A stretch of 33,605 nt of DNA from Desulfobacteraceae bacterium (GCA_003599575.1 QZKV01000004.1:1-33605), one strand, 5' to 3'. Shown: positions 1 to 8,597, counted from the first letter of the stretch. Program-made: numbers and translations. Notes: generated from the sequence alone by a model not told the origin.

Positions 1-90
1 GAAAAGCAAACCACCCGAAAGGATGGGACGCAAAGCCACTGGCCTAAATCACCTTTCAAAAGAAGGAGACATGGCAGCAGGGTTGCCTCA
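1..90 (+). promoter_or_regulatory. c-di-GMP-I (GEMM) riboswitch aptamer, 5' edge cut by the window
   Basis: The conserved GEMM-I core is readable in order: GCAAACC at 6-12, a GAAA tetraloop closed by CCA/TGG pairing, GGGACGCAAAGCC at 25-37, GGCCTAAA at 41-48, a variable stem (CCTTTC with GAAGG), then the GGCA...GGGTTGCC hairpin at 73-87. This order and spacing match class I cyclic-di-GMP aptamers. The 5' strand of the closing helix lies at or before the window start. A T-tract follows the last helix directly, so control by termination is plausible. The next plus-strand gene I accept starts only at 1555, so the regulated gene is not obvious. Confidence 0.88.
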
Positions 91-100
91 ATTTTTTTTT
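73..100 (+). terminator. Hairpin plus T-run at the end of the riboswitch
   Basis: GGCAGC (73-78) can pair with GTTGCC (82-87) around a three-base loop, and nine consecutive T follow at 92-100. The hairpin is part of the aptamer itself, so ligand binding could couple to intrinsic termination. The stem is short and includes a G-T pair, so terminator strength is uncertain. Confidence 0.5.
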
Positions 101-456
101 GCCCGCCTGCTAAATCCAAGCAGTCAGCTAACCCCAAGCGGGGAAAGCTTTGACGACTCCGTGAAGAACCGCTCCAAGCGGCATGCCGGGCCCAGAATCT
201 TGGCCCGGGCAGGCTTTGATCCGGCTGTATTGAATTGCCGTACTCCGGTGTCCACTGGATTGAATGAATGATTTTGATGAACGCGTATGCAGGCTCGTTC
301 ACCAGCGCGGCGCAGGCAGCTCCGCAGCTTTGCGTTTATCGGGTAGCGCCGGAGTCGCACCACGCCGCACCTGACCTGGCTGAAATGACGGCAAACGGCA
401 CATTGATGTTTACGAGTTCATCGCCTTGGACATGCTGTTCTTCTCAAAACCGGCAT
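101..456. other. Gene-free leader-like region after the riboswitch
   Basis: No convincing gene was found. Short hairpins are visible: CCCC/GGGG near 131-142, CCGCT/AGCGG near 169-181, and a perfect 7-bp stem CCGGGCC (186-192) with GGCCCGG (202-208). None has a T-run, so none is called a terminator. A plus-strand reading frame from 268 runs over the opposite-strand DinB-like gene and has no ribosome binding site or recognisable domain. The region may be the remains of the riboswitch-controlled gene or a long leader. Confidence 0.4.
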
Positions 457-936
457 CTAAGTCGCCACCGCCGTTTGCATACTCTTGAAATGCTTGGCCG
501 CACTTATGAAAATGACATAGTCGATGAGTTGCTCGACGGAAACATCTCCGCCGAAAGCCGGCATGCTGCCCTTGCGGTCGAGGTCGTCATCGTTCAATCC
601 GGAAACGAATGCGACCATCTTGGCGCTGTTTTTATGCAGCTCGTCCAGGGCCTCGGCCCTGGAGCAACCGGCATGTGCTTGAGCGTCCTTTTTGGCCGAT
701 TCGTTGATCTGATCCATGTTAAGCGGTGGCAACGCCTGGCCTTTGAGGATCATGTCGGCCAAATTGAAAACCGACAAATGGGCGGCTCCGAGGTGTCGCG
801 CGGTGACGCCCATGGACCATTGCTCCCAATCACATGTTTTCATCCAATCCGCGTCGGATGATTTTTCAACAAAAGCAATGACCTCGTCGCTGAAGGATTT
901 GATCCGCTCAGCTACGGTTTTTGCTCGCTGGTTCAT
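457..936 (-). CDS. DinB-like / maleylpyruvate isomerase-type four-helix protein
   Basis: A 159-residue protein resembling the DinB superfamily (DinB_2 and mycothiol-dependent maleylpyruvate isomerase N-terminal fold). Members are small four-helix bundles that bind a metal through three histidines; many are thiol-dependent transferases or have no known activity. The stretch W..W..GVTARHLGAAH near residues 37-53 supplies the usual first histidines, and a third candidate lies in ISAAKHF near the C terminus. The start is supported by GGAG six bases before ATG. It lies downstream of and in the same direction as the DUF1059 gene, 97 bp away. The substrate cannot be deduced. Confidence 0.7.
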   Translation of the reverse strand: MNQRAKTVAERIKSFSDEVIAFVEKSSDADWMKTCDWEQWSMGVTARHLGAAHLSVFNLADMILKGQALPPLNMDQINESAKKDAQAHAGCSRAEALDELHKNSAKMVAFVSGLNDDDLDRKGSMPAFGGDVSVEQLIDYVIFISAAKHFKSMQTAVAT

Positions 937-1033
937 ATTAACTCCTTTGCGTGCGCAAGGTTTTTGGGTTGGCGCCCTCTGGGAGAGCAGGCGGAGCGCG
1001 CCTTGCCGCTCCTCTGACGATTCTTTTAGCCGG

Positions 1034-1234
1034 CTATGTGCGGGGATGGCCTTCTTTCATGTTTTGACGGATGTGTTCTCTGTAATCCGGTGTATCAGCA
1101 TAACCGTGTACCTTTATTCCGTGCTGCACAACCGTTTCGACCAGCTCCTCTGCAGAATCTGCGGAGATGGCCACCGTGCACTTTTTCCCCGATTTCTGAG
1201 GATATTCCCGGCAGTCGATATATTTGCGTGCCAT
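1034..1234 (-). CDS. DUF1059 family small protein
   Basis: A 66-residue protein beginning MARKYIDCREYP. The pattern of an early CREYP segment, an AxSADSAEELVETVVQH middle and a short charged tail matches the DUF1059 family, whose function is unknown. I chose the ATG at 1234 because AGGAG precedes it by eight bases and because similarity to the family begins there. The open frame extends a further 60 codons upstream, but that part looks random. It may be cotranscribed with the DinB-like gene downstream. Confidence 0.8.
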   Translation of the reverse strand: MARKYIDCREYPQKSGKKCTVAISADSAEELVETVVQHGIKVHGYADTPDYREHIRQNMKEGHPRT

Positions 1235-1554
1235 GCGGACTCCTTTCTCTCGTTGGTTGTAAGTACGGTCATCAAATGACCGAGGGATATGGCAATAATA
1301 ATCAGCTGCTGAAATGGTGCAATTTGTTCCGGAGCGCGGCGTAGTCATCAAGTTGCCCAATCCTTTTTCGTAATTACTGTTTTTTTCATTTAGGTTTACT
1401 ATCTCTATCTGCACTCCGCGTTAGGCTTTTGGTTTAATTTCTCAGGCTGTATCGGCCACATGTTCCCGCTTTGTATAAGATCCAGATCGATCCAAGAAAC
1501 ACGGACCGGCCTCGGGCGCCGGGAAGTTACCCCCCAAACAAAAAAGGAGCCATA

Positions 1555-2007
1555 ATGAAAGTATTTATCTTCACGGCATTGTCGATTTTACTGGTGGCCT
1601 TCTCCGCACAGGCTGCGGACGGGATCGTCAATGTGCAAAGCGCCTTCAGTGCACGGGAGACCGCCGATCGGCTGGAGCGTCTGCTGAGCGACAAAGGGAT
1701 GACGATAGTCAGTCGCGTCAAACATTCCGAAGCGGCCGGCAAGGCCGGCATCGACCTGCGCCATACCGAGCTGATCATTTTCGGCAATCCGGCGGCAGGC
1801 AGTCCGCTGATGAAATGCCAGCAAAGCGTTGCCATTGATCTGCCTCAAAAAGCCCTGGTCTGGGAGGATGATCAGGGCAAGGTCTGGATATCGTACAATG
1901 ATCCGGGCTATTTAAAAAAGCGCCATGAGATCAGCGGTTGTGAAGAAGTTCTGTCCAAAACCGAAAAAGCCCTGGCCGGGATAGCCCAATCGGCGGCAAC
2001 GAAATAA
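1555..2007 (+). CDS. Secreted DUF302 domain protein
   Basis: A 150-residue protein with a clear Sec signal peptide (MKVFIFTALSILLVAFSAQA, cleavage expected after A20) and one DUF302 domain over the rest. The domain is recognised from SARETADRLERLLSDKGMTI, the ELIIFGNP segment, the CQQSVAIDLPQKALVWED segment and YNDPGYL. DUF302 proteins are small periplasmic or cytoplasmic proteins of unknown function. ATG 1555 is chosen because AAGGAG precedes it by six bases and the signal peptide begins there; the open frame reaches further upstream without such support. It is the first plus-strand gene after the riboswitch, about 1.45 kb away, with two opposite-strand genes between. Confidence 0.85.
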   Translation: MKVFIFTALSILLVAFSAQAADGIVNVQSAFSARETADRLERLLSDKGMTIVSRVKHSEAAGKAGIDLRHTELIIFGNPAAGSPLMKCQQSVAIDLPQKALVWEDDQGKVWISYNDPGYLKKRHEISGCEEVLSKTEKALAGIAQSAATK

Positions 2008-2130
2008 GATGGCTTGGCTTGCGTACAGCCGTTGCGGAGTTCATCACGGACGCACAGCCGCAATGCTTTCCGTCCGATCGATGCGGGGTTCATTCAACGC
2101 TCCTTCACCCCCTCGGAAGAACTCCTCGCT

Positions 2131-3567
2131 TTAGAATTGAGCCATTTTGCGAGCCAGATCCATCACCCGCCCGGCGCTGCCGTTGTCGGTATATGATCTG
2201 AAGATCTGCAGCTTTTCCGCTTCCAGCGACCCTTCCGCATGAATCGCCAGCACTTCCTGGTACGCGCCGTACTCCGACGCGGTCAGGTCGCGGATGAAGT
2301 TCATCATCCGCATGCGCTGGGCGGCGTCCACGCCGCGGCGCCCGACCAGGTATTTCTCCAGATAGGGCCGCGTTGCCTGGCTGGCCCAATCTTCATCCCC
2401 GGGGCCGGTGACCAGGATCCCGCCGGCCAGCTCCTGCAGGTGCTGTACGGCTGTATGGTAGCCATGCGCAAAGTGGCTTTTGGCGATGTTGACCATCAAC
2501 GGGTCGGGCGCAACCTGCCCGTTGGCTTTGCCCACGCACCGTTCGGCCGCTTTCTGCGTCAGGGCGCGCAGCGTCTCCGCGTAGGCAATCAGGCTGATCA
2601 GCTTCTCGCGGACATGCGATGCCCCCAGGATTCCGTTGAAATCGGCAATGGTGGCCGCCGCGCCCACGATGGCATCGACCAGCGGCAGCTTGTAGGAAAC
2701 GGCCGTGAAGCGGTGATACTCGACGAAGGTCAGCGCCAGCAGGCCGGCCCTTTGCGTGTCACCATCGAGGAAGATCCGGTCGTTGGGCACAAAGACGTCA
2801 TCGAACACGGTCATGGTTTCCATCATCTTGTGGCGGGCGCTGATCGGCCGCTCGCCCGGACGGGCCTCTGCATCCCCGAAGGGGCTGGTCAGGAGCTTTA
2901 CGCCGGGTGTGTTGACCGGCAGCGCGAAGGCAATGCTCCAGTCGGCCTCCTGAGCGCCCATGGCGCGCGTCGGCAGCACGATCACCTCGTTGGCGTTGGG
3001 GGTGACGGAGGTATGGATCTTGGCCCCGCGAACAACGAGCCCGTCATCGCGGCGTTCGACCACCCGCACATAGAGATCCGGATCGGCCTGTTCCGAGGGC
3101 CGCTGGACGCGGTTGCCTTTCACGTCCGTCTGCGCCGTGGCGAGCGCCAGATCGTTGTCGCGGCAGTACTCGTAGAATACCCGCACCCGCCGGTGATACA
3201 CGGGATTGTCCATCTGCGCCGTGACCGCGAGCAGCGCAAACAACGCATCCGTGCCGATCTCCTTGATCAGCACGACCAGGGTGTCCCCTTCCGCGGTGGC
3301 TGTCTCGATCAGACGGGAGCGCAGCAGCAGGTCCTCGGCGCTTTCGGGGATCTTGTAGTAGCGGCTGTATTGCCGCCCGCCCTCGGCTACCACGGCCAGA
3401 TCGCGGTGTGCATCGCTTTCCGCCATGCGGTAATCGATGGCGGCGTGCTGCACCGCTTTTCCAATAACGGGGTGCTCCGTAACATCCGGCACCCGCTTTC
3501 CCCGGAACCAGACCTCGCGGTCGTCGCGGAGCGATTCGATATACTCCACAGGTGTTCGAAGCGGCAT
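2131..3567 (-). CDS. HpaB / 4-hydroxybutyryl-CoA dehydratase-like flavoenzyme
   Basis: A 478-residue member of the 4-hydroxyphenylacetate 3-hydroxylase superfamily, which holds FADH2-dependent phenol monooxygenases (HpaB) and the [4Fe-4S]/FAD 4-hydroxybutyryl-CoA dehydratases (AbfD). The N terminus (RTPVEYIESLRDDREVW), the flavin-site motif AQTDVKGNR at 145-153 and the RGAKIHTS segment at 180-187 are typical. AbfD binds its cluster through three cysteines and a histidine. Here the histidine equivalent (EYHR, H285) is present, but only two cysteines exist in the protein (135 and 344), neither in a ligand position. A cluster-free monooxygenase is therefore more likely. GGAGG lies seven bases before ATG. 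It is the last gene of the transport/ligase operon, which suggests a carboxylate or CoA-ester substrate. Confidence 0.8.
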   Translation of the reverse strand: MPLRTPVEYIESLRDDREVWFRGKRVPDVTEHPVIGKAVQHAAIDYRMAESDAHRDLAVVAEGGRQYSRYYKIPESAEDLLLRSRLIETATAEGDTLVVLIKEIGTDALFALLAVTAQMDNPVYHRRVRVFYEYCRDNDLALATAQTDVKGNRVQRPSEQADPDLYVRVVERRDDGLVVRGAKIHTSVTPNANEVIVLPTRAMGAQEADWSIAFALPVNTPGVKLLTSPFGDAEARPGERPISARHKMMETMTVFDDVFVPNDRIFLDGDTQRAGLLALTFVEYHRFTAVSYKLPLVDAIVGAAATIADFNGILGASHVREKLISLIAYAETLRALTQKAAERCVGKANGQVAPDPLMVNIAKSHFAHGYHTAVQHLQELAGGILVTGPGDEDWASQATRPYLEKYLVGRRGVDAAQRMRMMNFIRDLTASEYGAYQEVLAIHAEGSLEAEKLQIFRSYTDNGSAGRVMDLARKMAQF

Positions 3568-3628
3568 GATATATCCTCCGGTTATTTTGATGGATTCGGG
3601 CCGGCCTGCAATCGGGTAAGCCGGGCAC

Positions 3629-5308
3629 TCACCGCCCCCGCAATTGCCGGCGCAGGAACTTGCCGGTCAGGGTTTTGGGCAGCTCGTCGATGATTTCCAC
3701 GATGCGCGGGTATTTATAGGCGGCCATGCGTTCTTTGCAGAAGGCGATCAGCAGCGCGGGGGACACGCTGCGCTGGGCCCTGGCTTCTTCCGTCAGGGAA
3801 ACAAAGGCTTTGACGGTCTCACCGCGATAATCGTCGGGGACCCCGACGACCGCCGCCTCTTTTACGGCCGGGTGCCGGTAGAGCACATCTTCAACCTCGC
3901 GCGGCCACACCTTGAATCCGGAGACATTGATCAGATCTTTTTTGCGGTCCACGATGTAGCACCAGCCCTGTTCGTCCAGCTTGGCCACATCGCCGGTGTG
4001 CAAACGGCCGTTGCGGATGGCTTTGGCCGTCTCTTCCGGCTTTTGCCAGTAGCCGTCGGTAATGCCCGGCCCCTTGAGCACCAGCTCCCCCTCCTGTCCC
4101 GGCGGCAGCTCCCTGGACGGGTCGTCCAGGTCCACGATCCAGGCGTCGTGTCCGGGAATCACTAGGCCCACCGACAATGCGCCGGACTGCTCATCCACAG
4201 GTCCGGTCATGCCCAGCGGCGTGACGGTGGCCGGTGAGGCGCTTTCGGTCAGGCCGTAGATATTGTAGATGGTCAGGTGCATGGCCTCGTAAAACTTGCG
4301 GACCGTGGCCGGGGAAACCGGCGCCCCGCCGCTGTAGGCCTTTTGAAGGCCGGTCAGATCATACTGCTTCAAGCGGGGGTGGTTCAGCAGGGCGATGTAG
4401 ACCGTGATGGCGGCCACTGTAAACGTAGCGCCATACTTCTGGATGAGCCGCAGGGTCTCGCCGGCCTCGAAGCGGGCCGCCAGGATGATGGGAATGCCCA
4501 GATGAAAGGCGATGGCCACATGGCCCACGATGCCGGTGATATGAAACAGGGGGGCGACTCCCAAGACCACATCGCCGTGATCCAGGCGGCAGGCCTTTTC
4601 ATACACCACCGCATTGTGCATGACGTTGGCATGCCGAATCAAGGCGCCTTTGGCCGGACCGGTCGTGCCGGAGGTATAGACGAGATAGGCCAGATCTTCG
4701 GGTGCAGGCTTCAGGACCTGCGTGGTTTCCGCGCCCTCGCGAGCGATCAATGCCAGAAGCGAAAGGGTCTGATCGAAGGATAACTTGTGCAGATTTTCAA
4801 ACTGCGCCGGCCGGGCGGCATCCACGGGCAGCAGATCGATCGGCGCGCTGGTGACGACACGGATCTTATCGCGGCCCTGCACCGCCAGGGCGACCTTGTC
4901 CGGGTAGAGGTCATCCTGGCAGATGATCAGTTCGGCCCCGCAGTCGTCCAGGTAATGCTTCAGATCGGCGCCAGTGAACATGGGGTTGAGCGGCACCACC
5001 ACGGCCCGCCGCATCCAGACAGCCAGGCAGGCGATCACCGCCTGGGGGATATTCTGCATGATCAGCATGACCCGGTCGCCGGGCAAAACCGCCATGTGTT
5101 CCAGGGCGCCGGCCAGGCGCAGCGACCATTGCCTGATCTGTCGATAGCTGTAGCTGTGGTCGAAATAGTGGATGCAGGGGGCATTGGGATAGTGATCGGC
5201 CGAGCGCAGAAACGCCTCTAGAATACTGCCCTCTGGTGTTTCGATATCCGCCGGCAGCCATTCGGGATAGGTGTCGAGCCAAAGCCGATTGCTTTCATGG
5301 GATTGCAT
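3629..5308 (-). CDS. AMP-forming acyl-CoA ligase (ANL superfamily)
   Basis: A 559-residue enzyme that would activate a carboxylic acid to its CoA thioester by way of an acyl-adenylate. Visible motifs are the P-loop YTSGTTGPAKG (211-221), the adenine-site YGLTES (351-356), HTGD (437-440), the hinge region DRKKDLINVSGFKVWP (454-469) and the catalytic C-terminal lysine in PKTLTGK (K550). Length and motif order match long- and medium-chain or aromatic acyl-CoA ligases; the substrate cannot be read from the sequence. It lies between an SDR gene and an HpaB-like gene in one direction behind an importer operon, so it probably traps the imported acid as its CoA ester. Confidence 0.93.
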   Translation of the reverse strand: MQSHESNRLWLDTYPEWLPADIETPEGSILEAFLRSADHYPNAPCIHYFDHSYSYRQIRQWSLRLAGALEHMAVLPGDRVMLIMQNIPQAVIACLAVWMRRAVVVPLNPMFTGADLKHYLDDCGAELIICQDDLYPDKVALAVQGRDKIRVVTSAPIDLLPVDAARPAQFENLHKLSFDQTLSLLALIAREGAETTQVLKPAPEDLAYLVYTSGTTGPAKGALIRHANVMHNAVVYEKACRLDHGDVVLGVAPLFHITGIVGHVAIAFHLGIPIILAARFEAGETLRLIQKYGATFTVAAITVYIALLNHPRLKQYDLTGLQKAYSGGAPVSPATVRKFYEAMHLTIYNIYGLTESASPATVTPLGMTGPVDEQSGALSVGLVIPGHDAWIVDLDDPSRELPPGQEGELVLKGPGITDGYWQKPEETAKAIRNGRLHTGDVAKLDEQGWCYIVDRKKDLINVSGFKVWPREVEDVLYRHPAVKEAAVVGVPDDYRGETVKAFVSLTEEARAQRSVSPALLIAFCKERMAAYKYPRIVEIIDELPKTLTGKFLRRQLRGR

Positions 5309-5326
5309 CGTCAGTCACCCTGAAAG

Positions 5327-5344
5327 AATTTCAAATTTGAAATT
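5327..5344. repeat. Perfect 18-bp AT-rich palindrome between SDR and ligase genes
   Basis: AATTTCAAATTTGAAATT is identical to its own reverse complement and sits in the 73-bp gap upstream of the ligase start. It could be a regulator site or a small dispersed palindrome. No T-run follows, so it is not called a terminator. Confidence 0.5.
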
Positions 5345-5381
5345 TGAGATTTAAAAATTTTCAATCCAGCAGACTCCTTTT

Positions 5382-6146
5382 TTACCAGATCGTCCAGCCG
5401 CCGTCCACGTAGATGGTCTGGCCGGTGATGAAGTCCGAAGCCGGTGAGGCCAAAAAAATCACCGTGCCTTCCAATTCGGGCAAATAGCCCCAGCGTCCCA
5501 TGGGGGTACGCTCGTTGATGAATTTGAACCGTTGCGGATCCTTGCGGATCTGCGCGACCAGATCGGTTTCAAAATAGGTCGGGCCGATGGCATTGACGCG
5601 GACGCCTTTGGATGCCCATTCGATGGCCATCACTTTGGTCATCTGGTCCACCCCGCCCTTGGAGGAGGCATAGGCCACCTGATTGGGCAGCCCCACGGTT
5701 CCCAAAATGGAGCTCATGTTGATCACTTTGCCGTAGCCGCGCTCGATCATCTGGGGAACGGCTGCCTGGGCGACCAGGAAGTAGCCCTTGAGGTTGGTGT
5801 TGATGACCCGGTCCCACTCCTCTTCGGCATACTCCAGAACCGGCACGCGATGGTTGACGCCGGCATTGTTGACCAGGATGTCGATGCGGCCGAAGGCCGC
5901 CTGAACTTCGCCGACGGTCTGAATCACGCGCCTTTTGTCCGTTACGTCGATGAAAAAGGTTTCGGCGCGGCGCGAAAGCGCGTGGATCTTTTCGGCCACG
6001 CGCTTAAGGTCCGGGCTGCTGCGCCCGCAGACCGCCACATCCGCCCCGGCTTTGGCCAGGGCAAGGCAACAGACTTCCCCCAGGCCGCGGGTACCGCCGG
6101 TCACCATGGCCACCTTGCCGGAAAGATCAAACATTTCCAATGCCAT
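5382..6146 (-). CDS. Short-chain dehydrogenase/reductase
   Basis: A 254-residue classical SDR using NAD(P)H. The cofactor motif TGGTRGLG (16-23), NNAG (93-96), the catalytic serine in MSSILG (S146) and the YASSK motif (Y159, K163) are all intact, and the C terminus ends with the usual TGQTIYVDGGW segment. ATG 6146 is chosen because GGAGG stands eight bases upstream; an in-frame GTG at 6170 would overlap the preceding livF gene and lacks such a site. It is 20 bp behind livF and 73 bp ahead of the CoA ligase, so it is probably part of the same operon, oxidising or reducing a hydroxy/keto intermediate. Confidence 0.9.
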   Translation of the reverse strand: MALEMFDLSGKVAMVTGGTRGLGEVCCLALAKAGADVAVCGRSSPDLKRVAEKIHALSRRAETFFIDVTDKRRVIQTVGEVQAAFGRIDILVNNAGVNHRVPVLEYAEEEWDRVINTNLKGYFLVAQAAVPQMIERGYGKVINMSSILGTVGLPNQVAYASSKGGVDQMTKVMAIEWASKGVRVNAIGPTYFETDLVAQIRKDPQRFKFINERTPMGRWGYLPELEGTVIFLASPASDFITGQTIYVDGGWTIW

Positions 6147-6166
6147 TTGAATTTCCTCCCCGCGTG

Positions 6167-6868
6167 TCACAGCGCAAGATATTGTTTGATAATGCTTTCA
6201 TCCTCCCAGATCGACGCGATCCTGTCCGAATGCACGATGCGTCCTTTTTCCAGGATATAACCCCGCACGCTCACCCTGCGGCAGAACTTGAGATTCTGAT
6301 CGGCCATCAGGATCGTCATGCCCTTGTCCCGGATCTCTTCGATCACCTGGGCCAGGTTCTTGACCACCAAAGGGGCCAGCCCTTCCGAGGGTTCGTCCAG
6401 CAGGATCATGTCCGGGTTGGACATCAGCGCGCGTCCCACGCCGAGCATTTTTTTCTCGCCGCCCGAAAGCAGTATCCCCAACTGCCTGCGGCGCTCGCCC
6501 AAAACCGGAAACAACTCCTCCACCCGGGCTTTGGTCCAATAACCGTTGCGTCCGGAGAGCCGGTGCGCGATCTCCAGATTCTCCTCACAGGTCAGATCCG
6601 GGAAGATGCGCAGATCATCCGGCATGTAGGCCATTCCGGCCTTGGCCATGAAATAGGGGGGCTTGCCGCGCACCTCATCGCCTTTGAAGTGGATCGATCC
6701 GCTGCGCGGTGGGGTAAGCCCCATCACTGCGCGAAGCGAGGTGGTCTTGCCGACTCCGTTGCGGCCGAGCAGGGCCACGACTTCTCCCGACTCGACGGCA
6801 AAGGAGACATCCTGCAGAATGTGCGACTTTCCGTAGTAGGCGTTCATCGCTTCCACCCGAAGCATCAT
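6167..6868 (-). CDS. livF: Branched-chain amino acid-type ABC importer ATPase LivF
   Basis: A 233-residue ATPase of the HAAT (LivF) type. Walker A is GRNGVGKT (35-42), the ABC signature is LSGGE (134-138) and Walker B is MILLDEP (154-160). Its ATG overlaps the livG stop by four bases (ATGA), so the two are translationally coupled. LivF and LivG form the nucleotide-binding pair on the cytoplasmic face of LivH/LivM. Many such systems outside the enterics carry aromatic acids, amides or urea rather than branched-chain amino acids. The catabolic genes that follow make a carboxylic acid substrate more likely here. Confidence 0.93.
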   Translation of the reverse strand: MMLRVEAMNAYYGKSHILQDVSFAVESGEVVALLGRNGVGKTTSLRAVMGLTPPRSGSIHFKGDEVRGKPPYFMAKAGMAYMPDDLRIFPDLTCEENLEIAHRLSGRNGYWTKARVEELFPVLGERRRQLGILLSGGEKKMLGVGRALMSNPDMILLDEPSEGLAPLVVKNLAQVIEEIRDKGMTILMADQNLKFCRRVSVRGYILEKGRIVHSDRIASIWEDESIIKQYLAL

Positions 6869-7626
6869 GCCGCCACCTCTTGGCCCAGATAGACTTCTCT
6901 CACCCTTGGGTTGTTCCTGACCTCTTCGGTCGTGCCGTCACCGATGATCTCGCCTTGATGGAGCACGATGATGCGTTCGGAAAGAGAAAAGACCACATCC
7001 ATATCGTGTTCCACGATTACAAAAGTGGTCTGTTTGTTTTTCGAAAGCCGCCGGATGTTGTCCAAAATGCGCACCCGTTCCACCGGATTCATTCCGGCCG
7101 TGGGTTCATCGAGGAACAACAGCTTGGGTTGGGCTGCCAAGGCCACGCCGACCTCCAACACGCGCTGGTCGCCGTGCGACAGGGCGCTGGCCACGGTGCC
7201 GGCTTCCTGCTTCAAGCCGATCCGGTCGAGCAGTTGCTCGACTGCCAAATGAACTGCGGCTTCTTTGCGGAGCGAGCGCAATATCTGCCGCGTGCGACGA
7301 TGCACGGCCAGGGCCGGCAGCTGGAGGTTGTCGAACACCGTCATCTCCGGGAAGATATTGACCAGCTGAAACGAACGGCACAGCCCCATCTGGACGCGCC
7401 GGTGGATTGACAGGCGGGTGATATCGGTGCCGTAAAAAAAAACCCTCCCGGTGTCCGCCGGCTGGGAACCGGAGAGGATGTTGATCAGGGTTGACTTGCC
7501 GGCCCCATTGGGGCCGATGATCGAAGTCAGCACGCCCTCCTGCAAGGCAAAATTGACATTGCTGGCGGCTTTGACGCGCCCAAACGACTTGTTCAGGTGG
7601 ACCACTTTCAAGATTTCAGGGGCCAT
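6865..7626 (-). CDS. livG: Branched-chain amino acid-type ABC importer ATPase LivG
   Basis: A 253-residue LivG-type ATPase. Walker A is GPNGAGKS (38-45), the signature is the variant LSHGDQ (149-154) usual for LivG, and Walker B is LFLDEPT (170-176). The C-terminal extension expected for LivG (VYLGQEVAA) is present. It starts 32 bp after livM and overlaps livF by four bases. It would pair with LivF to power import through LivHM. Confidence 0.93.
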   Translation of the reverse strand: MAPEILKVVHLNKSFGRVKAASNVNFALQEGVLTSIIGPNGAGKSTLINILSGSQPADTGRVFFYGTDITRLSIHRRVQMGLCRSFQLVNIFPEMTVFDNLQLPALAVHRRTRQILRSLRKEAAVHLAVEQLLDRIGLKQEAGTVASALSHGDQRVLEVGVALAAQPKLLFLDEPTAGMNPVERVRILDNIRRLSKNKQTTFVIVEHDMDVVFSLSERIIVLHQGEIIGDGTTEEVRNNPRVREVYLGQEVAA

Positions 7627-7658
7627 TTCATTTTTCCCTTAAAACAACTGCAAGCGCC

Positions 7659-8597
7659 TCATTTCCTCCGGCCCGACAGCATCCCCACGATGCCGCCCCG
7701 AAAGCCCATGATGATCACCAGAAGAATAATGCCGAGCCACAGCATCCAGTTATGCGTGAAACGCTCGATGACTTCGCGCAGCACGATAAACACCGCACTG
7801 CCCACCATGGGACCGGCGAAAGTCTGCAGACCTCCGATCAGGGTCACCAGGATCGGCGCGGCGGAATGGCCCCAATGGGCCGAAAAGGGATCGATGTGGC
7901 TTTCCAGCAAAGCACCCAGCGCGCCGGCTAGGCCCGCAAAGGTTCCCGAAATGACAAAGGCCCCCAGACGGTAGTTGTTCAGCGAAACGCCGGCAAAGGC
8001 AACCCGTTTTTCGTTTTCGCGGATGCCCGCCAGGACGAGACCGAATGGGGAGTGCTGGATGCGGTAGATCAGGAAAACGGTCAGTGCCAGCAGCGCCAGG
8101 ATCAGGAAGTAATAGTATTGCGGCTTGATGATGGGAATCCTGACAAGCCCCAGCGAGATGGGCGCGCGCATGATGCCGACCAGGCCGTCGTCGCCGCCGG
8201 TGACGCTGCGCATGTTCCAAATGAGCGAGAAGACCATCATACCGAAGGCCAGGGTCAGCATGGCGAAGTAGATTTCGGTGTGGCGCACGCAAAAAAAGCC
8301 GATCAGCGCCGCCAGCAGTCCGGCGCACAGCACGCCCACGAGAATGCAGACCAACGGGTGAGGATGCACGTGCAGCGAAAAAAGGCCCAATCCATAGCCG
8401 CCGGCCGCGTAGAACGCCGCGTGGCCGAAAGACAGCAGCCCGGTCCGGCCGAAGAGCACATTGTACCCCATGGCGAAGATGGACAGTATCATCACCCGCG
8501 AGGTCAGATAGATGACAAAGCGGCTGCCGAAGATGCCGATCAGGATTAATGCGGTCACAGCGAGCACCCCCATGGCCGCAGGCACATATCGGTTCAT
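7659..8597 (-). CDS. livM: ABC importer permease LivM
   Basis: A 312-residue polytopic membrane protein with about eight to ten hydrophobic segments. The LivM-type motif NVLFGRTGLLSFGHAAFYAAGGY begins near residue 46, and the EAA-like loop GIRENEKRVAFAGV is near residue 195. It begins directly after the livH stop (TGAATG), so the two permease genes are coupled. With LivH it forms the membrane channel of the importer. Confidence 0.92.
   Translation of the reverse strand: MNRYVPAAMGVLAVTALILIGIFGSRFVIYLTSRVMILSIFAMGYNVLFGRTGLLSFGHAAFYAAGGYGLGLFSLHVHPHPLVCILVGVLCAGLLAALIGFFCVRHTEIYFAMLTLAFGMMVFSLIWNMRSVTGGDDGLVGIMRAPISLGLVRIPIIKPQYYYFLILALLALTVFLIYRIQHSPFGLVLAGIRENEKRVAFAGVSLNNYRLGAFVISGTFAGLAGALGALLESHIDPFSAHWGHSAAPILVTLIGGLQTFAGPMVGSAVFIVLREVIERFTHNWMLWLGIILLVIIMGFRGGIVGMLSGRRK

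Noticed and set aside
186..208. Terminator from the CCGGGCC/GGCCCGG stem
   Set aside because: The stem is strong but no T-run follows on either strand.
268..861. Possible riboswitch-controlled gene
   Set aside because: Most of it overlaps the DinB-like gene antisense, no ribosome binding site precedes it and no family is recognised; kept only as an open question.
2239..3693. Long plus-strand open frame opposite the HpaB-like gene
   Set aside because: It is the antisense shadow of a GC-rich gene with a clear family match, and its own translation shows no domain.
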